The translations under genes and the position numbers were made by a program. This document shows, in pieces, positions 45,826-54,787 of a stretch of DNA of 64,000 nucleotides. Under the pieces are notes generated by a model. That model searched no databases. It was not told the origin of the DNA and was given only the letters and a program-made list of their open reading frames with translations. The number at the start of each line of letters is the position of its first letter. Position 1 is the stretch's first letter. The DNA comes from Acuticoccus kalidii. GTDB lineage: Bacteria > Pseudomonadota > Alphaproteobacteria > Rhizobiales > Amorphaceae. Where the stretch lies: contig NZ_JAKGCS010000033.1 in NCBI RefSeq assembly GCF_021556395.1, positions 62,001 to 126,000 on the forward strand, written 5' to 3'.

Positions 45826-47124
45826 TCAACCGCGCATCGCCTGCGGCAGGAAGAGCGCGATGGAGGGGAAGACGTAGAGCAGCAACGCGAAGCCCACGAT
45901 GATCAGCGCGTAAGGCAGCGAGGCCCGCGCGATCGTCCCGAGCGGCGCGCCGCTGACCGATTGTATGGCGAAGAGATTGAGCCCCATCGGCGGCGTCAGC
46001 GCGCCGAGCTCGATGAGGAGGACGAGAATGACACCCATCCAGACGACGTCGTAGCCCATCGCCAGGAAGACCGGAAACAGCACCGGCACGGTGAGAAGCA
46101 TGATCGACAGCCCGTCGATCAACATGCCGATGATCGCGTAAAGGACGATCAGCATGCAGAAGAAGGCGAACGGCCCGAAGCCCGCTTCGGCGAGCGTCGT
46201 CGACAGGCCGCGGCCGATGCCGGACTGCACGATCGCGAAGGACAGGAACTGCGCGTTGATGGTGATGAACATCACGACGCACGAGCTGACGACCGCATTG
46301 CGCACGGCCGCGCCCAGCGCCTTCACGGTGAGGTCGCGATAGAAGAGGCCGAGAAGGAGGGCGAGCGCGCTGCCGAACCCGGCCGCCTCGGTGGGGGTCA
46401 CGACGCCGGCATACATGCCGCCGATGACCGCGCCGACGAGGAGCACGACGGGCAGCGTGTCGAGGAGCGCGCGACCGCGATCGCTGCGCACTTCGTCTTT
46501 GTCGATGGGGGCGAGACTCGGGTTGAGGAGAACCCGGATGAAGAGATAGGCCGAGAACAGGAGCGCGAGGAGAAGGCCCGGCACGATGCCCGCCATGAAG
46601 ACGTCGAGCACGGAAGCCTGGCTGATCGTCGCGTAGACGATCATCGGGATGCTCGGCGGGATGAGAATTCCGAGACATCCGCCGCCGGTCAGCGATCCGA
46701 GGGTGATCCTGTCGTCATAGCCGCGCTTGCGCATCTCCGGCACGGCGACGGTGCCGACGGTGAGGGCGGTGGCGACGGTCGAGCCGGCGAGGGCGGAGAA
46801 GGCCGCGCAGCCGACGATATTGGTGTGCGCGAGGCCGGCCGGGAGCGGCCCGAGAAGCGTGGCGACGCCGCCATAAAAGCGCTGGGCGAGCCCGCTGCGC
46901 AGGATGATTTCGCCCATCAGGATGAAGAGCGGGATCGCGACGAGGGTGAAGGATGTCCCGGTGTTCCAGATGATGTCGCCGAAGGTCGGCCACAGGCGCG
47001 TGCCGGACGCGAGCGTGATCCCCATGATGCCGACGAAGCCGACGGCGGTGCCGATCAGCGCGCCGCCCGCCAGAAGGGCGATGACCACGATGCCGTAAAT
47101 GAGAAGGGCGGTCGTCCAATCCAT
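45826..47124 (-). CDS. dctM: TRAP transporter large permease (DctM)
   Basis: A 432-residue membrane protein of about 12 helices starting MDWTTALLIYGIVVIA. Family features are FTLVAIPLFILMGEIILRSG, GGGCLGILIPPSIPMIVY, MYAGVVTPTEAAGFGSALAL and ALTPPMGLNLF. It drives sodium-coupled uptake of an organic acid with DctQ and the binding protein. It starts five bases after dctQ; the SMP-30 gene follows. Confidence 0.95.
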   Translation of the reverse strand: MDWTTALLIYGIVVIALLAGGALIGTAVGFVGIMGITLASGTRLWPTFGDIIWNTGTSFTLVAIPLFILMGEIILRSGLAQRFYGGVATLLGPLPAGLAHTNIVGCAAFSALAGSTVATALTVGTVAVPEMRKRGYDDRITLGSLTGGGCLGILIPPSIPMIVYATISQASVLDVFMAGIVPGLLLALLFSAYLFIRVLLNPSLAPIDKDEVRSDRGRALLDTLPVVLLVGAVIGGMYAGVVTPTEAAGFGSALALLLGLFYRDLTVKALGAAVRNAVVSSCVVMFITINAQFLSFAIVQSGIGRGLSTTLAEAGFGPFAFFCMLIVLYAIIGMLIDGLSIMLLTVPVLFPVFLAMGYDVVWMGVILVLLIELGALTPPMGLNLFAIQSVSGAPLGTIARASLPYALIIVGFALLLYVFPSIALFLPQAMRG

Positions 47125-47128
47125 CAGA

Positions 47129-47671
47129 TCAGGTCCGATCCTCGAAGCCGAGAAAGTGCCGCATCGCCTCTTCCGCGAAGGAGAGAGCGAGGAGTGCGAA
47201 GCCGATCGGCAGAACGGACTGCGGGATCCACAGGGGCGTTTCGGAGGCGTAGGAGGAGGTGGAGTTAAAGAGGAAGCTGAGCGCGAACGTCTTGTAGCCC
47301 GCATAGGCCGAGAAGATCGCGAGCACGGTCGAGAAGAGGGCCGTGATCCCGAGAAGGATCCGGCCGGCCCGCCCTTTGAGGCGCGAGAGCGCGAAGTCGA
47401 CGCGCAGGAGCGCGCGCCGGCGGTGGGCGTAGATCAATCCGGTCAAAATCATCACGACGAAGCCATAGCCGGCATATTCGTCCGAGATCAGCGTCGACGT
47501 GCCGAAGAGATAGCGCACCACGATCTCGACGTTCATGACGACGAGGATGGCGACGAGGGTGAGCCCCGCGATCCAGAGCGCGACGATGGCGACGGCATCG
47601 AGACCGCGGCGGAGACCACGGGCCCATCGCGGTTCGGCGACGGACCCGTTTTGACCGGACGATGTGGGCAA
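47129..47671 (-). CDS. dctQ: TRAP transporter small permease (DctQ)
   Basis: A 180-residue protein with four membrane helices (VAIVALWIAGLTLVAILVVM, then RYLFGTSTLISDEYAGYGFV). The conserved part is open at the 5' end and no ATG is available. TTG 47671, ten bases after GGAG, is preferred; the frame continues to 47746 inside the binding-protein gene. It works with DctM. Confidence 0.9.
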   Translation of the reverse strand: MPTSSGQNGSVAEPRWARGLRRGLDAVAIVALWIAGLTLVAILVVMNVEIVVRYLFGTSTLISDEYAGYGFVVMILTGLIYAHRRRALLRVDFALSRLKGRAGRILLGITALFSTVLAIFSAYAGYKTFALSFLFNSTSSYASETPLWIPQSVLPIGFALLALSFAEEAMRHFLGFEDRT

Positions 47672-47676
47672 GTGCG

Positions 47677-48663
47677 TCAGGCTCCGCAGGCGCCGCTGAC
47701 GCTCGACAGGAGACGGTCGGCAAGCTCGCCATTCTCCGACACCCACTGTTCCCTGAGCGGGCTCGTCAACTCGCGCGCCTTGGCGATGTCGGCCTCGCTC
47801 GGGTCGATGAGCGTCATGCCCTCGGCCTCGAGGTTGGTCTTGGCCGCGGCGGCCGCCTCTTCGATGCCGGCGCGGAACTTGTCCTGCCAGGCGGCGGCGG
47901 TGTCGGCGAGCGCCGTCTGCGTCTCGGGGGAGAGGGCGTCGAACGCGGCCTGGTTCACGGCGATGAGCTGGTTCGTCATCGTGAAGTTCAGCATATAGCC
48001 GTACTTCGTGACCTCGTAGAACTTCCAGTCATAGGCCGGGACGACGGCGGTGATCGCCCCGTCGACGACGCCGCGTTGCAGGGCCGGAATGACCTCGGCC
48101 GGGGTGATCGACACGCCCGAGCCCCCGAAGAGCTCCATCATCTCGGCCTGCATCCGGTTCCAGGTCCGCACCTTGCGGCCGGCGAGATCGGTGATCCCGT
48201 CGACGCCGTCTTTGAGCCAGATTTCTTGCGGCGGCATCGTCCAGGCGGTGAGCGCATTGACGCCGAATTTGGAATTGAGCCGCTCGTTGATGATCGGCAG
48301 TGCCTCTGCGGTGGCCGCGTAGAAGCCGTCCATCGTGGTGCAGAGGAACGGCAGCACGAACACGTTGAGGTCCGGCACGTCACCCGCGACGGGGCCGACG
48401 GCGAGGTCGGCGATCTGGACCTGCTGCGTCGCGAGCGCCTTGAGGACGTCGGAGTTTTTGTACGGCAGCTCGCCGCCAGTATAGACCTCGATCACCAGGT
48501 CGCCGTTGGTCGCCGCCTTCACGTCCTCGGCGAACGCGCGATAGAGCTGGGTCGGCTTGTCGTTGGTGGTGAAGGGGGTGAAGAGCGTCCACGTCTCAGC
48601 CGACGCGGGGCCGGTGAGACCGATCGCGACGGCTGCGGTCGCGAGAAGGGCTTTGCCCATCAT
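47677..48663 (-). CDS. dctP: TRAP transporter substrate-binding protein (DctP)
   Basis: A 328-residue periplasmic binding protein. The signal peptide is MMGKALLATAAVAIGLTGPA, cleaved near SAETW. DctP features are FAEDVKAATNGDLVIEVYTG, DLAGRKVRTWNRMQAEMM and GGSGVSITPAEVIPALQRGV, including the conserved arginine that binds the carboxylate. It is the first gene of the TRAP/lactonase/kinase operon, divergent from a LysR regulator. Confidence 0.95.
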   Translation of the reverse strand: MMGKALLATAAVAIGLTGPASAETWTLFTPFTTNDKPTQLYRAFAEDVKAATNGDLVIEVYTGGELPYKNSDVLKALATQQVQIADLAVGPVAGDVPDLNVFVLPFLCTTMDGFYAATAEALPIINERLNSKFGVNALTAWTMPPQEIWLKDGVDGITDLAGRKVRTWNRMQAEMMELFGGSGVSITPAEVIPALQRGVVDGAITAVVPAYDWKFYEVTKYGYMLNFTMTNQLIAVNQAAFDALSPETQTALADTAAAWQDKFRAGIEEAAAAAKTNLEAEGMTLIDPSEADIAKARELTSPLREQWVSENGELADRLLSSVSGACGA

Positions 48664-48970
48664 GTTGCGTTTCCCTCGTTCGATATGGGCGGTTCGGCCC
48701 GTCTTGGACTTGGTGGGCCGCGGCCTCAGGCGCGCGGCCGGGTGGTTGAGCGTGACGCTCGTGCGGCTCCGTCTCACCAGGAGGGCGAAGCCTCGTAAGC
48801 GCGCCGGTCGGCGTGTCGCCCGGCGCGCACGGCAACGCCCTGCGAGGGGCGGGTCGCACCGACGAAATCATGCTCCGAATGTCGGCGGCAGGTTCTCCTG
48901 CAGGATCCATCATTCACAGGGAGCAAAATGTGTCTAATGCAAAGCGAGAGCCGTGTCATAACGTAAGGCT
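48664..48970. other. Divergent promoter region between dctP and the LysR gene
   Basis: About 300 bases. The LysR product is expected to bind here and control both directions, but I cannot pick a convincing T-N11-A palindrome. No small gene is supported. Confidence 0.55.
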
Positions 48971-49858
48971 ATGTCACGCCTCAGCATCCGTCAGCTCGAG
49001 ATCGTCCGCGCCATCATGCGGACCGGCGGTCTCACCACCGCTGCGAGCGCGCTCGGGATTTCCCAGCCCGCTGCGAGCCGTCTCCTGCGTCATGCGGAGG
49101 ACAGTCTCGGTTTTCCCCTGTTCGAGCGCCGGGCCAACGGATTGCGGCCGACGCACGAGGCGAAGGCGATCTATCCCGAGATCGACCGCGTCTTCTCCGA
49201 TCTCGAATTCATCGAGCGGACGGCCGGCGATCTCGCGCGTCTTCAATCGGGCCGATTGCGGGTCGCGGCGATCCCCTCGATCGCGCTGACGGTGCTCGCC
49301 GACGCGCTCGGCCTCTTCCGGCGGACCCATCCGGGGGTGACGGTCGCGATTGAGACGGCACTCAATTACGAGGTCGCCGACCTCGTGCTCGATCGGCGGG
49401 TCGATCTCGGCCTCGCCTACATGCCGACGCGGGTCGACGATCTCGCGGTGGAGGAAGTGGGTCTCACCTCCGTCGTCCTCGCGGTGCCGAAGGGCCATCC
49501 GTTCGCGAACCGCGATTCGGCCAGCGTCGCCGAAATCCCGGACGATCCTTTCATCTCGTTTTCGAGCACGTTGCCGATCGGGGAATATATCTCGTCGGCG
49601 CTTCGGGCGGCGGGCGCCGAGCGGCCGGTGGCGATCGAGGTGGGGCATTCCTTCCTCGCCTGCGTCCTCGTGCGTGCGGGGGCGGGGATTGCGATGGTCG
49701 ACCGGCTCGCCGAGCGGAGCGGGCTGTTCGGCGACTTGGCGTTCGTCCCCTTCGATCCCCCGATCCCGATCCGCGCGGCGCTCCTCACGCTGTCGGATCA
49801 GGAGCCGTCGCTCGCGGCGCGCGCGTTCTGCGAGACGCTGCGCCGCGTGCGGGATTGA
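48971..49858 (+). CDS. LysR-family transcriptional regulator
   Basis: A 295-residue LTTR. The N-terminal winged HTH is LSIRQLEIVRAIMRTGGLTT then AASALGISQPAASRLLRHAE; the effector domain begins near residue 90 (GRLRVAAIPSIALTVLADAL). It is divergent from the dctPQM-lactonase-kinase operon, so it is the likely regulator, with the transported acid or a product as inducer. Confidence 0.93.
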   Translation: MSRLSIRQLEIVRAIMRTGGLTTAASALGISQPAASRLLRHAEDSLGFPLFERRANGLRPTHEAKAIYPEIDRVFSDLEFIERTAGDLARLQSGRLRVAAIPSIALTVLADALGLFRRTHPGVTVAIETALNYEVADLVLDRRVDLGLAYMPTRVDDLAVEEVGLTSVVLAVPKGHPFANRDSASVAEIPDDPFISFSSTLPIGEYISSALRAAGAERPVAIEVGHSFLACVLVRAGAGIAMVDRLAERSGLFGDLAFVPFDPPIPIRAALLTLSDQEPSLAARAFCETLRRVRD

Positions 49859-49889
49859 GGCGGCGCGTCGTCCTGCCGGCCGCTCCGCC

Positions 49890-50672
49890 TCAGGCGCGCG
49901 GCACGAAGGCGAGAACCCGCAGCGGGCTTCCGCTCCCCCGCCGGATCTTCAACGGCGCGGCGACGAGGACGGCGCCCGTCGGCGGCAGCTTGTCGAGATT
50001 GGCGAGACATTGCAGTCCGTAGCGGTTCGCGCCGTGGAGCGTGTAGTGGGCGGGGTAGGGTGGGTTCAGATAACTCGCCTGGCCGGCATCGGTGCCGATC
50101 GTCTCGGTGCCGAACCCCAAAATGTCCCGCTCTTCGACGAGGAAGGCGACGCAGCGCGGGTCGGGGCCCGGCGTGTGCTGGCCATCGGCGGCGAAGTTCT
50201 GGAAGGCGACCGGATCGAGCGCGCGGCGCGCCCAGCCGGTGTGCATCAGCACCCAGCTTCCGGGGGCGATCCGCCCGTGCTCGGCCTCGAAGGCGAGCAC
50301 ATGGTCGACGGTGAGGAGAAAATCCGCGTCGGCGTCCGAGGCGGCAACGCAGTCGATCACCGCAGCGGGGCCGACAAAGCGCGCGGGCGGGATCGTGTCG
50401 ACCGTGTTGTCGGGTTGATTGCGGCCCGAAATCCAATGCGCCGGCGCGTCGAAATGGGTGCCGGTGTGTTCGCCGCAGGAGAAGTTGTTCCAGTACCAGG
50501 CCGGCCCGCGCGCATCATAATGCGAGATCTCCTCGATCCGGAACGGCGCGGAGGGCACCGTCTCGGAGGGCAAGGTGATGCGCGGAAAATCCGGCGACAG
50601 CGTGTGCGTGAGGTCGACGATCTCGACCGCGCCGCTCGCCAGCTCGGCGAGAAGAAGCGGCAGCGCGCTCAT
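49890..50672 (-). CDS. Cyclase family protein (kynurenine-formamidase-like metal hydrolase)
   Basis: A 260-residue protein with the metal motif HTGTHFDAPAHW and the opening VEIVDLTHTLSPDFPRITL, placing it in the cyclase/KynB family. Known members hydrolyse N-formylkynurenine, isatin or cyclic esters. Start ATG 50672 overlaps the upstream gene by four bases. It ends the acyl-CoA ligase operon, where ring or lactone opening is plausible. The substrate is unknown. Confidence 0.9.
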   Translation of the reverse strand: MSALPLLLAELASGAVEIVDLTHTLSPDFPRITLPSETVPSAPFRIEEISHYDARGPAWYWNNFSCGEHTGTHFDAPAHWISGRNQPDNTVDTIPPARFVGPAAVIDCVAASDADADFLLTVDHVLAFEAEHGRIAPGSWVLMHTGWARRALDPVAFQNFAADGQHTPGPDPRCVAFLVEERDILGFGTETIGTDAGQASYLNPPYPAHYTLHGANRYGLQCLANLDKLPPTGAVLVAAPLKIRRGSGSPLRVLAFVPRA

Positions 50673-51901
50673 GCCCCGGCCTCGGCGAGCTCGCGGGCGA
50701 AGGCGGCCGGATCGTCCCGCCAGCGCGCATACCATTGGCGCGCGACAGGATCGGGAAAGACGTCCTCCACCCCGGTCTCGAGCGCCTTCACCGTGGCGCG
50801 GGCGAGCGCATCGGGCGCGATCTTGGGCGGCAGATCGAGCTGGTTCCAGCCCTCGTCCACCGGTCCGGGAAAGACGTTGACGACGCGCAGCCCGCTCGCC
50901 CGCATGTCGGCCCGCATTCCCTGGGCGAAGGCATAGGCGGCCGCCTCCGCCGCCGAATGGGTGGCCTTCGCCGGAGAGGCGACGAGGGCGGTGATCGAGA
51001 AGAGGTTCACGAAGGCGACCGCGTGGTTCGGTCCCTCGGCGGCGCGGGCGGCGAGCGCCGGGCCGAACGCACGGGCAAGGCGGAGGAGGCCGAAATAGGT
51101 GGTCTCCATCTCGGCCCGCGCGCTCTCGACGCCCATTGCGCCGAGCGCACGGCCCGGCCGGTGATAGGTGGCGGTGTTGACGACGATGTCGGTCCGCCCG
51201 CCGATCCGTCCGGCAAGGCTCGTCACCGAATCGCCGTCGGTCACGTCGAGCGGGAGGACGGTGACGGCGGGGTGGGCGATCGCCTCCTCATAGCCCGGCA
51301 CGACGCCCCACGGCTCGGCCCGCCCGGCCCAGACGGTGGCGGCGCCCGCGGCGCACATCGCCTTCACCATGGCGATCCCGGCGGGGGACGCGGCGTCGGT
51401 CACCAGGATCTTGCGCCCTTTGGGGGACGCGGTGAATTCGCGCATCGGCGTCACCTCGAAGTTGGCGGTCTCATCGGGAAGGGCGATCAGCGCGGCCTGG
51501 CCCGCCCTGTCGAGCCGTGCGGTGACGAAGGCGGGCGCCGGGGCTTCGCCGAGATCGGGATGGAGGAAGGCGGTGACGCTCACCCCGGCGGCGAGACGCA
51601 CGATCCCGGTGCGCCAGGGCGCGCGTTCCCTGAAATAGAGCTCGTAGGGATAATGCAGCCTCGTCGTGGCGAGGAGCGCGCCCGCCCCGTCGGCCGGCCG
51701 CCAGCGGAGGCGCGGCGAGAGGCAATTGCGGCAGACGTCGCGCGGGGGATATTGGACCGCCTCGCATTCGCCGCAGGTCTGGAGCGCGAAGACGCCGGCG
51801 GCGGCCCACGCGCTCATCTCGGTCGCGACGCGGCTGCGCCGGGCCGGTGGGATCGTCGCCCTGTTGGGGGCGAGGACGGGATTGCGGCGCGGCGCGCTCA
51901 T
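50669..51901 (-). CDS. Zn-ribbon/OB-fold (DUF35) protein fused to a degenerate SDR
   Basis: 410 residues. Residues about 25-150 are a DUF35 acyl-CoA-associated domain with a zinc ribbon (Cys43, Cys46, Cys57, Cys60) and an OB fold. Residues about 160-400 have an SDR fold, but its motifs are broken: TDAASPAG stands for TGxxxGxG, and Ser302 is followed by His315 and Glu319 where Tyr and Lys are required. The SDR half is therefore probably not a dehydrogenase. DUF35 proteins usually partner a thiolase-fold enzyme, and the next gene upstream is one. Overlaps of four bases couple it to both neighbours. Confidence 0.88.
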   Translation of the reverse strand: MSAPRRNPVLAPNRATIPPARRSRVATEMSAWAAAGVFALQTCGECEAVQYPPRDVCRNCLSPRLRWRPADGAGALLATTRLHYPYELYFRERAPWRTGIVRLAAGVSVTAFLHPDLGEAPAPAFVTARLDRAGQAALIALPDETANFEVTPMREFTASPKGRKILVTDAASPAGIAMVKAMCAAGAATVWAGRAEPWGVVPGYEEAIAHPAVTVLPLDVTDGDSVTSLAGRIGGRTDIVVNTATYHRPGRALGAMGVESARAEMETTYFGLLRLARAFGPALAARAAEGPNHAVAFVNLFSITALVASPAKATHSAAEAAAYAFAQGMRADMRASGLRVVNVFPGPVDEGWNQLDLPPKIAPDALARATVKALETGVEDVFPDPVARQWYARWRDDPAAFARELAEAGA

Positions 51902-53058
51902 CGGGCGAGGATCGCGGCGCCCGCGGTGAGCCCGCGGTCGTAGTTGATCATGCCGAATCCGGTGACGAGGCCGATATCCGCCTTGGGGACGGCCGCGCCC
52001 TCTGCGGTGTCGGTCAATTGTCGCACGGCCTCGACGATGCCGAGAAAGCCGCCCGCGGCGCCCGCTTGACCGGCCGAAAGCTGCCCGCCGCAGGTGTTCA
52101 CCGGAAAGGATCCGGCGGTGGTGAGGTCGTGCGCGCGCAAAAACGCCTTCGCCTCGCCTTTGTCGCAGAAGCCGAGGTCTTCGAGCTGCATCGCGACGAC
52201 GACGGGATAGTCGTCATAGAGCTCGGCGAAGTCGATCGCGGCGGGTGTCATGCCGGCCTGGGCATAAAGGTCGTCGCGCCCCTCGGCCCATCCGCCGCGC
52301 ATCTGGATCGGATCGTCCGGGTAGGCGTTGTGGCGCTCCATCACGGCGAGGAGGTTCGCGTAAGGAAGGCCCTCGCGTTCGGCGGTCTCGCGCGTCGTCA
52401 CGATGAAGCCTTCGGCGCCGGCGCAGGGCATCACGCAGTCGAAGAGGCGGAGCGGCTCGGCGACGGGGCGGGAGGCGAGATAGTCCTCCATCGTCATCGC
52501 CGAGCGCAGCAGCGCGTTGGGATAGGGCCCGGCATTCGCGCGCTGGGCGACGCAGATCCGGCCGAGATCCTCCGCTTCCACGCCATAGGTTCGCATATAA
52601 TGATCGGTGAGGAGCGCCACGGTGGCGTTGGTGCCCGACGCGCCATAGGGGTAGGCGGCATCCTGGCCGAAGCGGCTGAAGGCGGCGGTCGACCGGCGGA
52701 AGGCGTCGGGGTCGTTGGTGTCGCCGGCGATACACGCGACGATCTCGGCGTCACCGGCCTGGACGGCACGCGCGGCGCGGTGGAGGGCGAGAATCGCGCT
52801 CGCACCGCCGAACGGGAGGTGATCGACCCAGCGCGCGCTGATCCCGAAATGCTCCGTCAGCGCGACGGCCGAATCGGGCGCGAGGGAGAAACTCGCGACG
52901 CACAGCCCGTCGATCCGCGCCTTCGCAAGGCCGGTGCGGGCGAGGATCGTGCGCAGCAGCTCGCCGAGAAAAGCGTGCGCCGTGCGGGTGGAAAAGCGCG
53001 CATAAGGCACGCTCACCGGCGCCGCGACGACAACGCCCTCATAGCCGAGCCGCCTCAT
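51898..53058 (-). CDS. Thiolase-like protein lacking the nucleophilic cysteine
   Basis: A 386-residue thiolase-fold protein, SCP2/lipid-transfer subgroup. The usual nucleophile segment CASG reads GASA (Gly85), and the late HPxGATG region reads NTCGGQLSAGQAGAAGG, with Gln in place of His. It should not be an ordinary acetyl-CoA acetyltransferase. Cysteine-free relatives such as the steroid side-chain aldolase Ltp2 act with a DUF35 partner; a DUF35 protein is encoded next. A CoA-ester aldolase or lyase is the best guess. Four-base overlaps exist on both sides. Confidence 0.87.
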   Translation of the reverse strand: MRRLGYEGVVVAAPVSVPYARFSTRTAHAFLGELLRTILARTGLAKARIDGLCVASFSLAPDSAVALTEHFGISARWVDHLPFGGASAILALHRAARAVQAGDAEIVACIAGDTNDPDAFRRSTAAFSRFGQDAAYPYGASGTNATVALLTDHYMRTYGVEAEDLGRICVAQRANAGPYPNALLRSAMTMEDYLASRPVAEPLRLFDCVMPCAGAEGFIVTTRETAEREGLPYANLLAVMERHNAYPDDPIQMRGGWAEGRDDLYAQAGMTPAAIDFAELYDDYPVVVAMQLEDLGFCDKGEAKAFLRAHDLTTAGSFPVNTCGGQLSAGQAGAAGGFLGIVEAVRQLTDTAEGAAVPKADIGLVTGFGMINYDRGLTAGAAILAR

Positions 53059-54755
53059 GCGGTCGTGCTCCGCAAGGCCTGTTTTTCGCCGCGGAGATCA
53101 TGACAGCCCGGATGGCGTTCGGGGGTCTCGGTAAGGGCGCCGAGATCGGCTTTGCGCACCTTCTGGGTCGCCGTCGTCGGCAGGGAATCGACGAAGGCGA
53201 CGTAGCCCGGCACCTTGTAATAAGCGAGCGAGCGCGCGGCATGTGCGAGGATCGCCTCAGCGAGCGTGCGATCCGGCGCGATGTCGGGGGCGGGGACGAT
53301 GGCGGCGAGCACCTCCTCGCCGCGCAGCGGATCGAGCACCGCGACCACCGCGACCTGACCGACCGCCGGATGCGCCGCGAGAATGCCTTCGACCTCGATC
53401 GCGGCGATATTCTCACCCGAGCGGCGGATGATGTTCTTCTTCCGGTCGACGAAATGGAGCGCGCCGTCGTCCCCCTCGCGCATGATGTCGCCGGTGTGGA
53501 GGTAGCCGCCTTGCCAGATCGCGTCGGTGGCCGCCGGATCCTTGAAATAGCCGGAGAAGAACCGGGCCTTCGGGTCCGGTCCGGCGGCGCGGATCAGGAG
53601 TTCGCCGGGCGTGCCCTTGGCGACGGGCGCGCCGTCATCGTCGACGATCAGCGCGTCGAGCGGCGGGCCGGCGCGGTCGGGCCGTCCGAGGCAGCGCTCG
53701 CCCACATGGCGCGGCTCCTCCATCGCGCACAAGATCCCCGCGCCGCCGCATTCCGTCATCGCCCACCCTTCGAGGAGGGGGACGCCGAACCGCGCCTCGA
53801 ATGCGGCGTGGTGATCGGGATGGACGCCGCCGCCCATGCCGAAGCGCAGTCCATGGGCGCGCTCGTCCTCGCTCGGCGTCAGCGCGAGGAGGATCGCCGG
53901 CATCACGCCGAGATAGTGAAAGCACGTCGCGCGGGTTTCGATCGCGGTCTCCCACCAGGCGCGCGGGTGGAAGCGGTCGATGATGATCTGCGTGCCGCCC
54001 GCGCGCAGCATCCCGACGAAGGAGTTGCCCATCGCGTTGACGTGGAAGGTCGGAAGCGGCGTCATCAGCCGCTCGCGGCCGGGCCGCAATCCGATCAGCC
54101 CTTGCTGGGCGACGTACCAATCGCCCCAGCCGAGAAAATAGGCGTTGGAGAGGAGGCAGCCTTTCGGCGTCCCGGTGGTGCCGGAGGTGTAGAGAAGGGC
54201 GCACTCGGCGTCCGCCGGCGAGGTGGGGGAAGAGGGATCGGCCGGTGCGGTGGGCGCGGCCGGGCGCGCGGTGGGCGGCGCGGTGTCATCGTCGACCATC
54301 ACCGGAACGCCGAGCCGGGCGGCGACGTCGGCGATCTCGCCCCGCCGGCCGGGAAGCGTCACGATGAGCGCCGCCTCGCTGTGCTCGATCACATAAGCGA
54401 GCTCGGCCTCGCGATAGTCCGGGTTGAGGGGGACGATGCTGACCCCGAGACTGTTGAGGGCGAGCCAATGGAGGTAGTGGGCCGGCCGGTTCTCGAGGAG
54501 GAGCGCGACGCGGTGGCCCGGCCCGTATCCCGCCGCGCGATAGAGCATCGCGAGGGTGTCGGCGCGGGCGAGCACGGCCGCATAGGTGAGGCTCGGCGGC
54601 GCGTCCCCCCACAATGCGGCGACGGCGCGCGGTAGCGCCAGAAGCTCGTTGTCCGGGTACCGGGCGGCCTGCGCCTTCAGGAGGTCGTAGACCGAGCCGT
54701 CATGCGGAACGGCTTGACCCGCGCCCGGTGCTGGGCCTTGTTGCGGCGCACTCAC
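53055..54755 (-). CDS. AMP-dependent acyl-CoA synthetase/ligase
   Basis: A 566-residue ANL-superfamily ligase. The ATP motif is LLYTSGTTGTPKGCLLSN; later come WAMTECGGAGILCAM, YLHTGDIMREGDDGALHFVD and the C-terminal RSGENIAAIEVEGIL. It activates a carboxylic acid to its CoA ester. It is the first gene of the four-gene coupled operon (ligase, thiolase-like, DUF35-SDR, cyclase). It resembles crotonobetaine/carnitine-type ligases in outline, but the substrate is not clear. It is divergent from the MarR gene. Confidence 0.92.
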   Translation of the reverse strand: MSAPQQGPAPGAGQAVPHDGSVYDLLKAQAARYPDNELLALPRAVAALWGDAPPSLTYAAVLARADTLAMLYRAAGYGPGHRVALLLENRPAHYLHWLALNSLGVSIVPLNPDYREAELAYVIEHSEAALIVTLPGRRGEIADVAARLGVPVMVDDDTAPPTARPAAPTAPADPSSPTSPADAECALLYTSGTTGTPKGCLLSNAYFLGWGDWYVAQQGLIGLRPGRERLMTPLPTFHVNAMGNSFVGMLRAGGTQIIIDRFHPRAWWETAIETRATCFHYLGVMPAILLALTPSEDERAHGLRFGMGGGVHPDHHAAFEARFGVPLLEGWAMTECGGAGILCAMEEPRHVGERCLGRPDRAGPPLDALIVDDDGAPVAKGTPGELLIRAAGPDPKARFFSGYFKDPAATDAIWQGGYLHTGDIMREGDDGALHFVDRKKNIIRRSGENIAAIEVEGILAAHPAVGQVAVVAVLDPLRGEEVLAAIVPAPDIAPDRTLAEAILAHAARSLAYYKVPGYVAFVDSLPTTATQKVRKADLGALTETPERHPGCHDLRGEKQALRSTTA

Positions 54756-54787
54756 GCCGTGACCTCCCGTGCGGCGCGAACCGGCCG

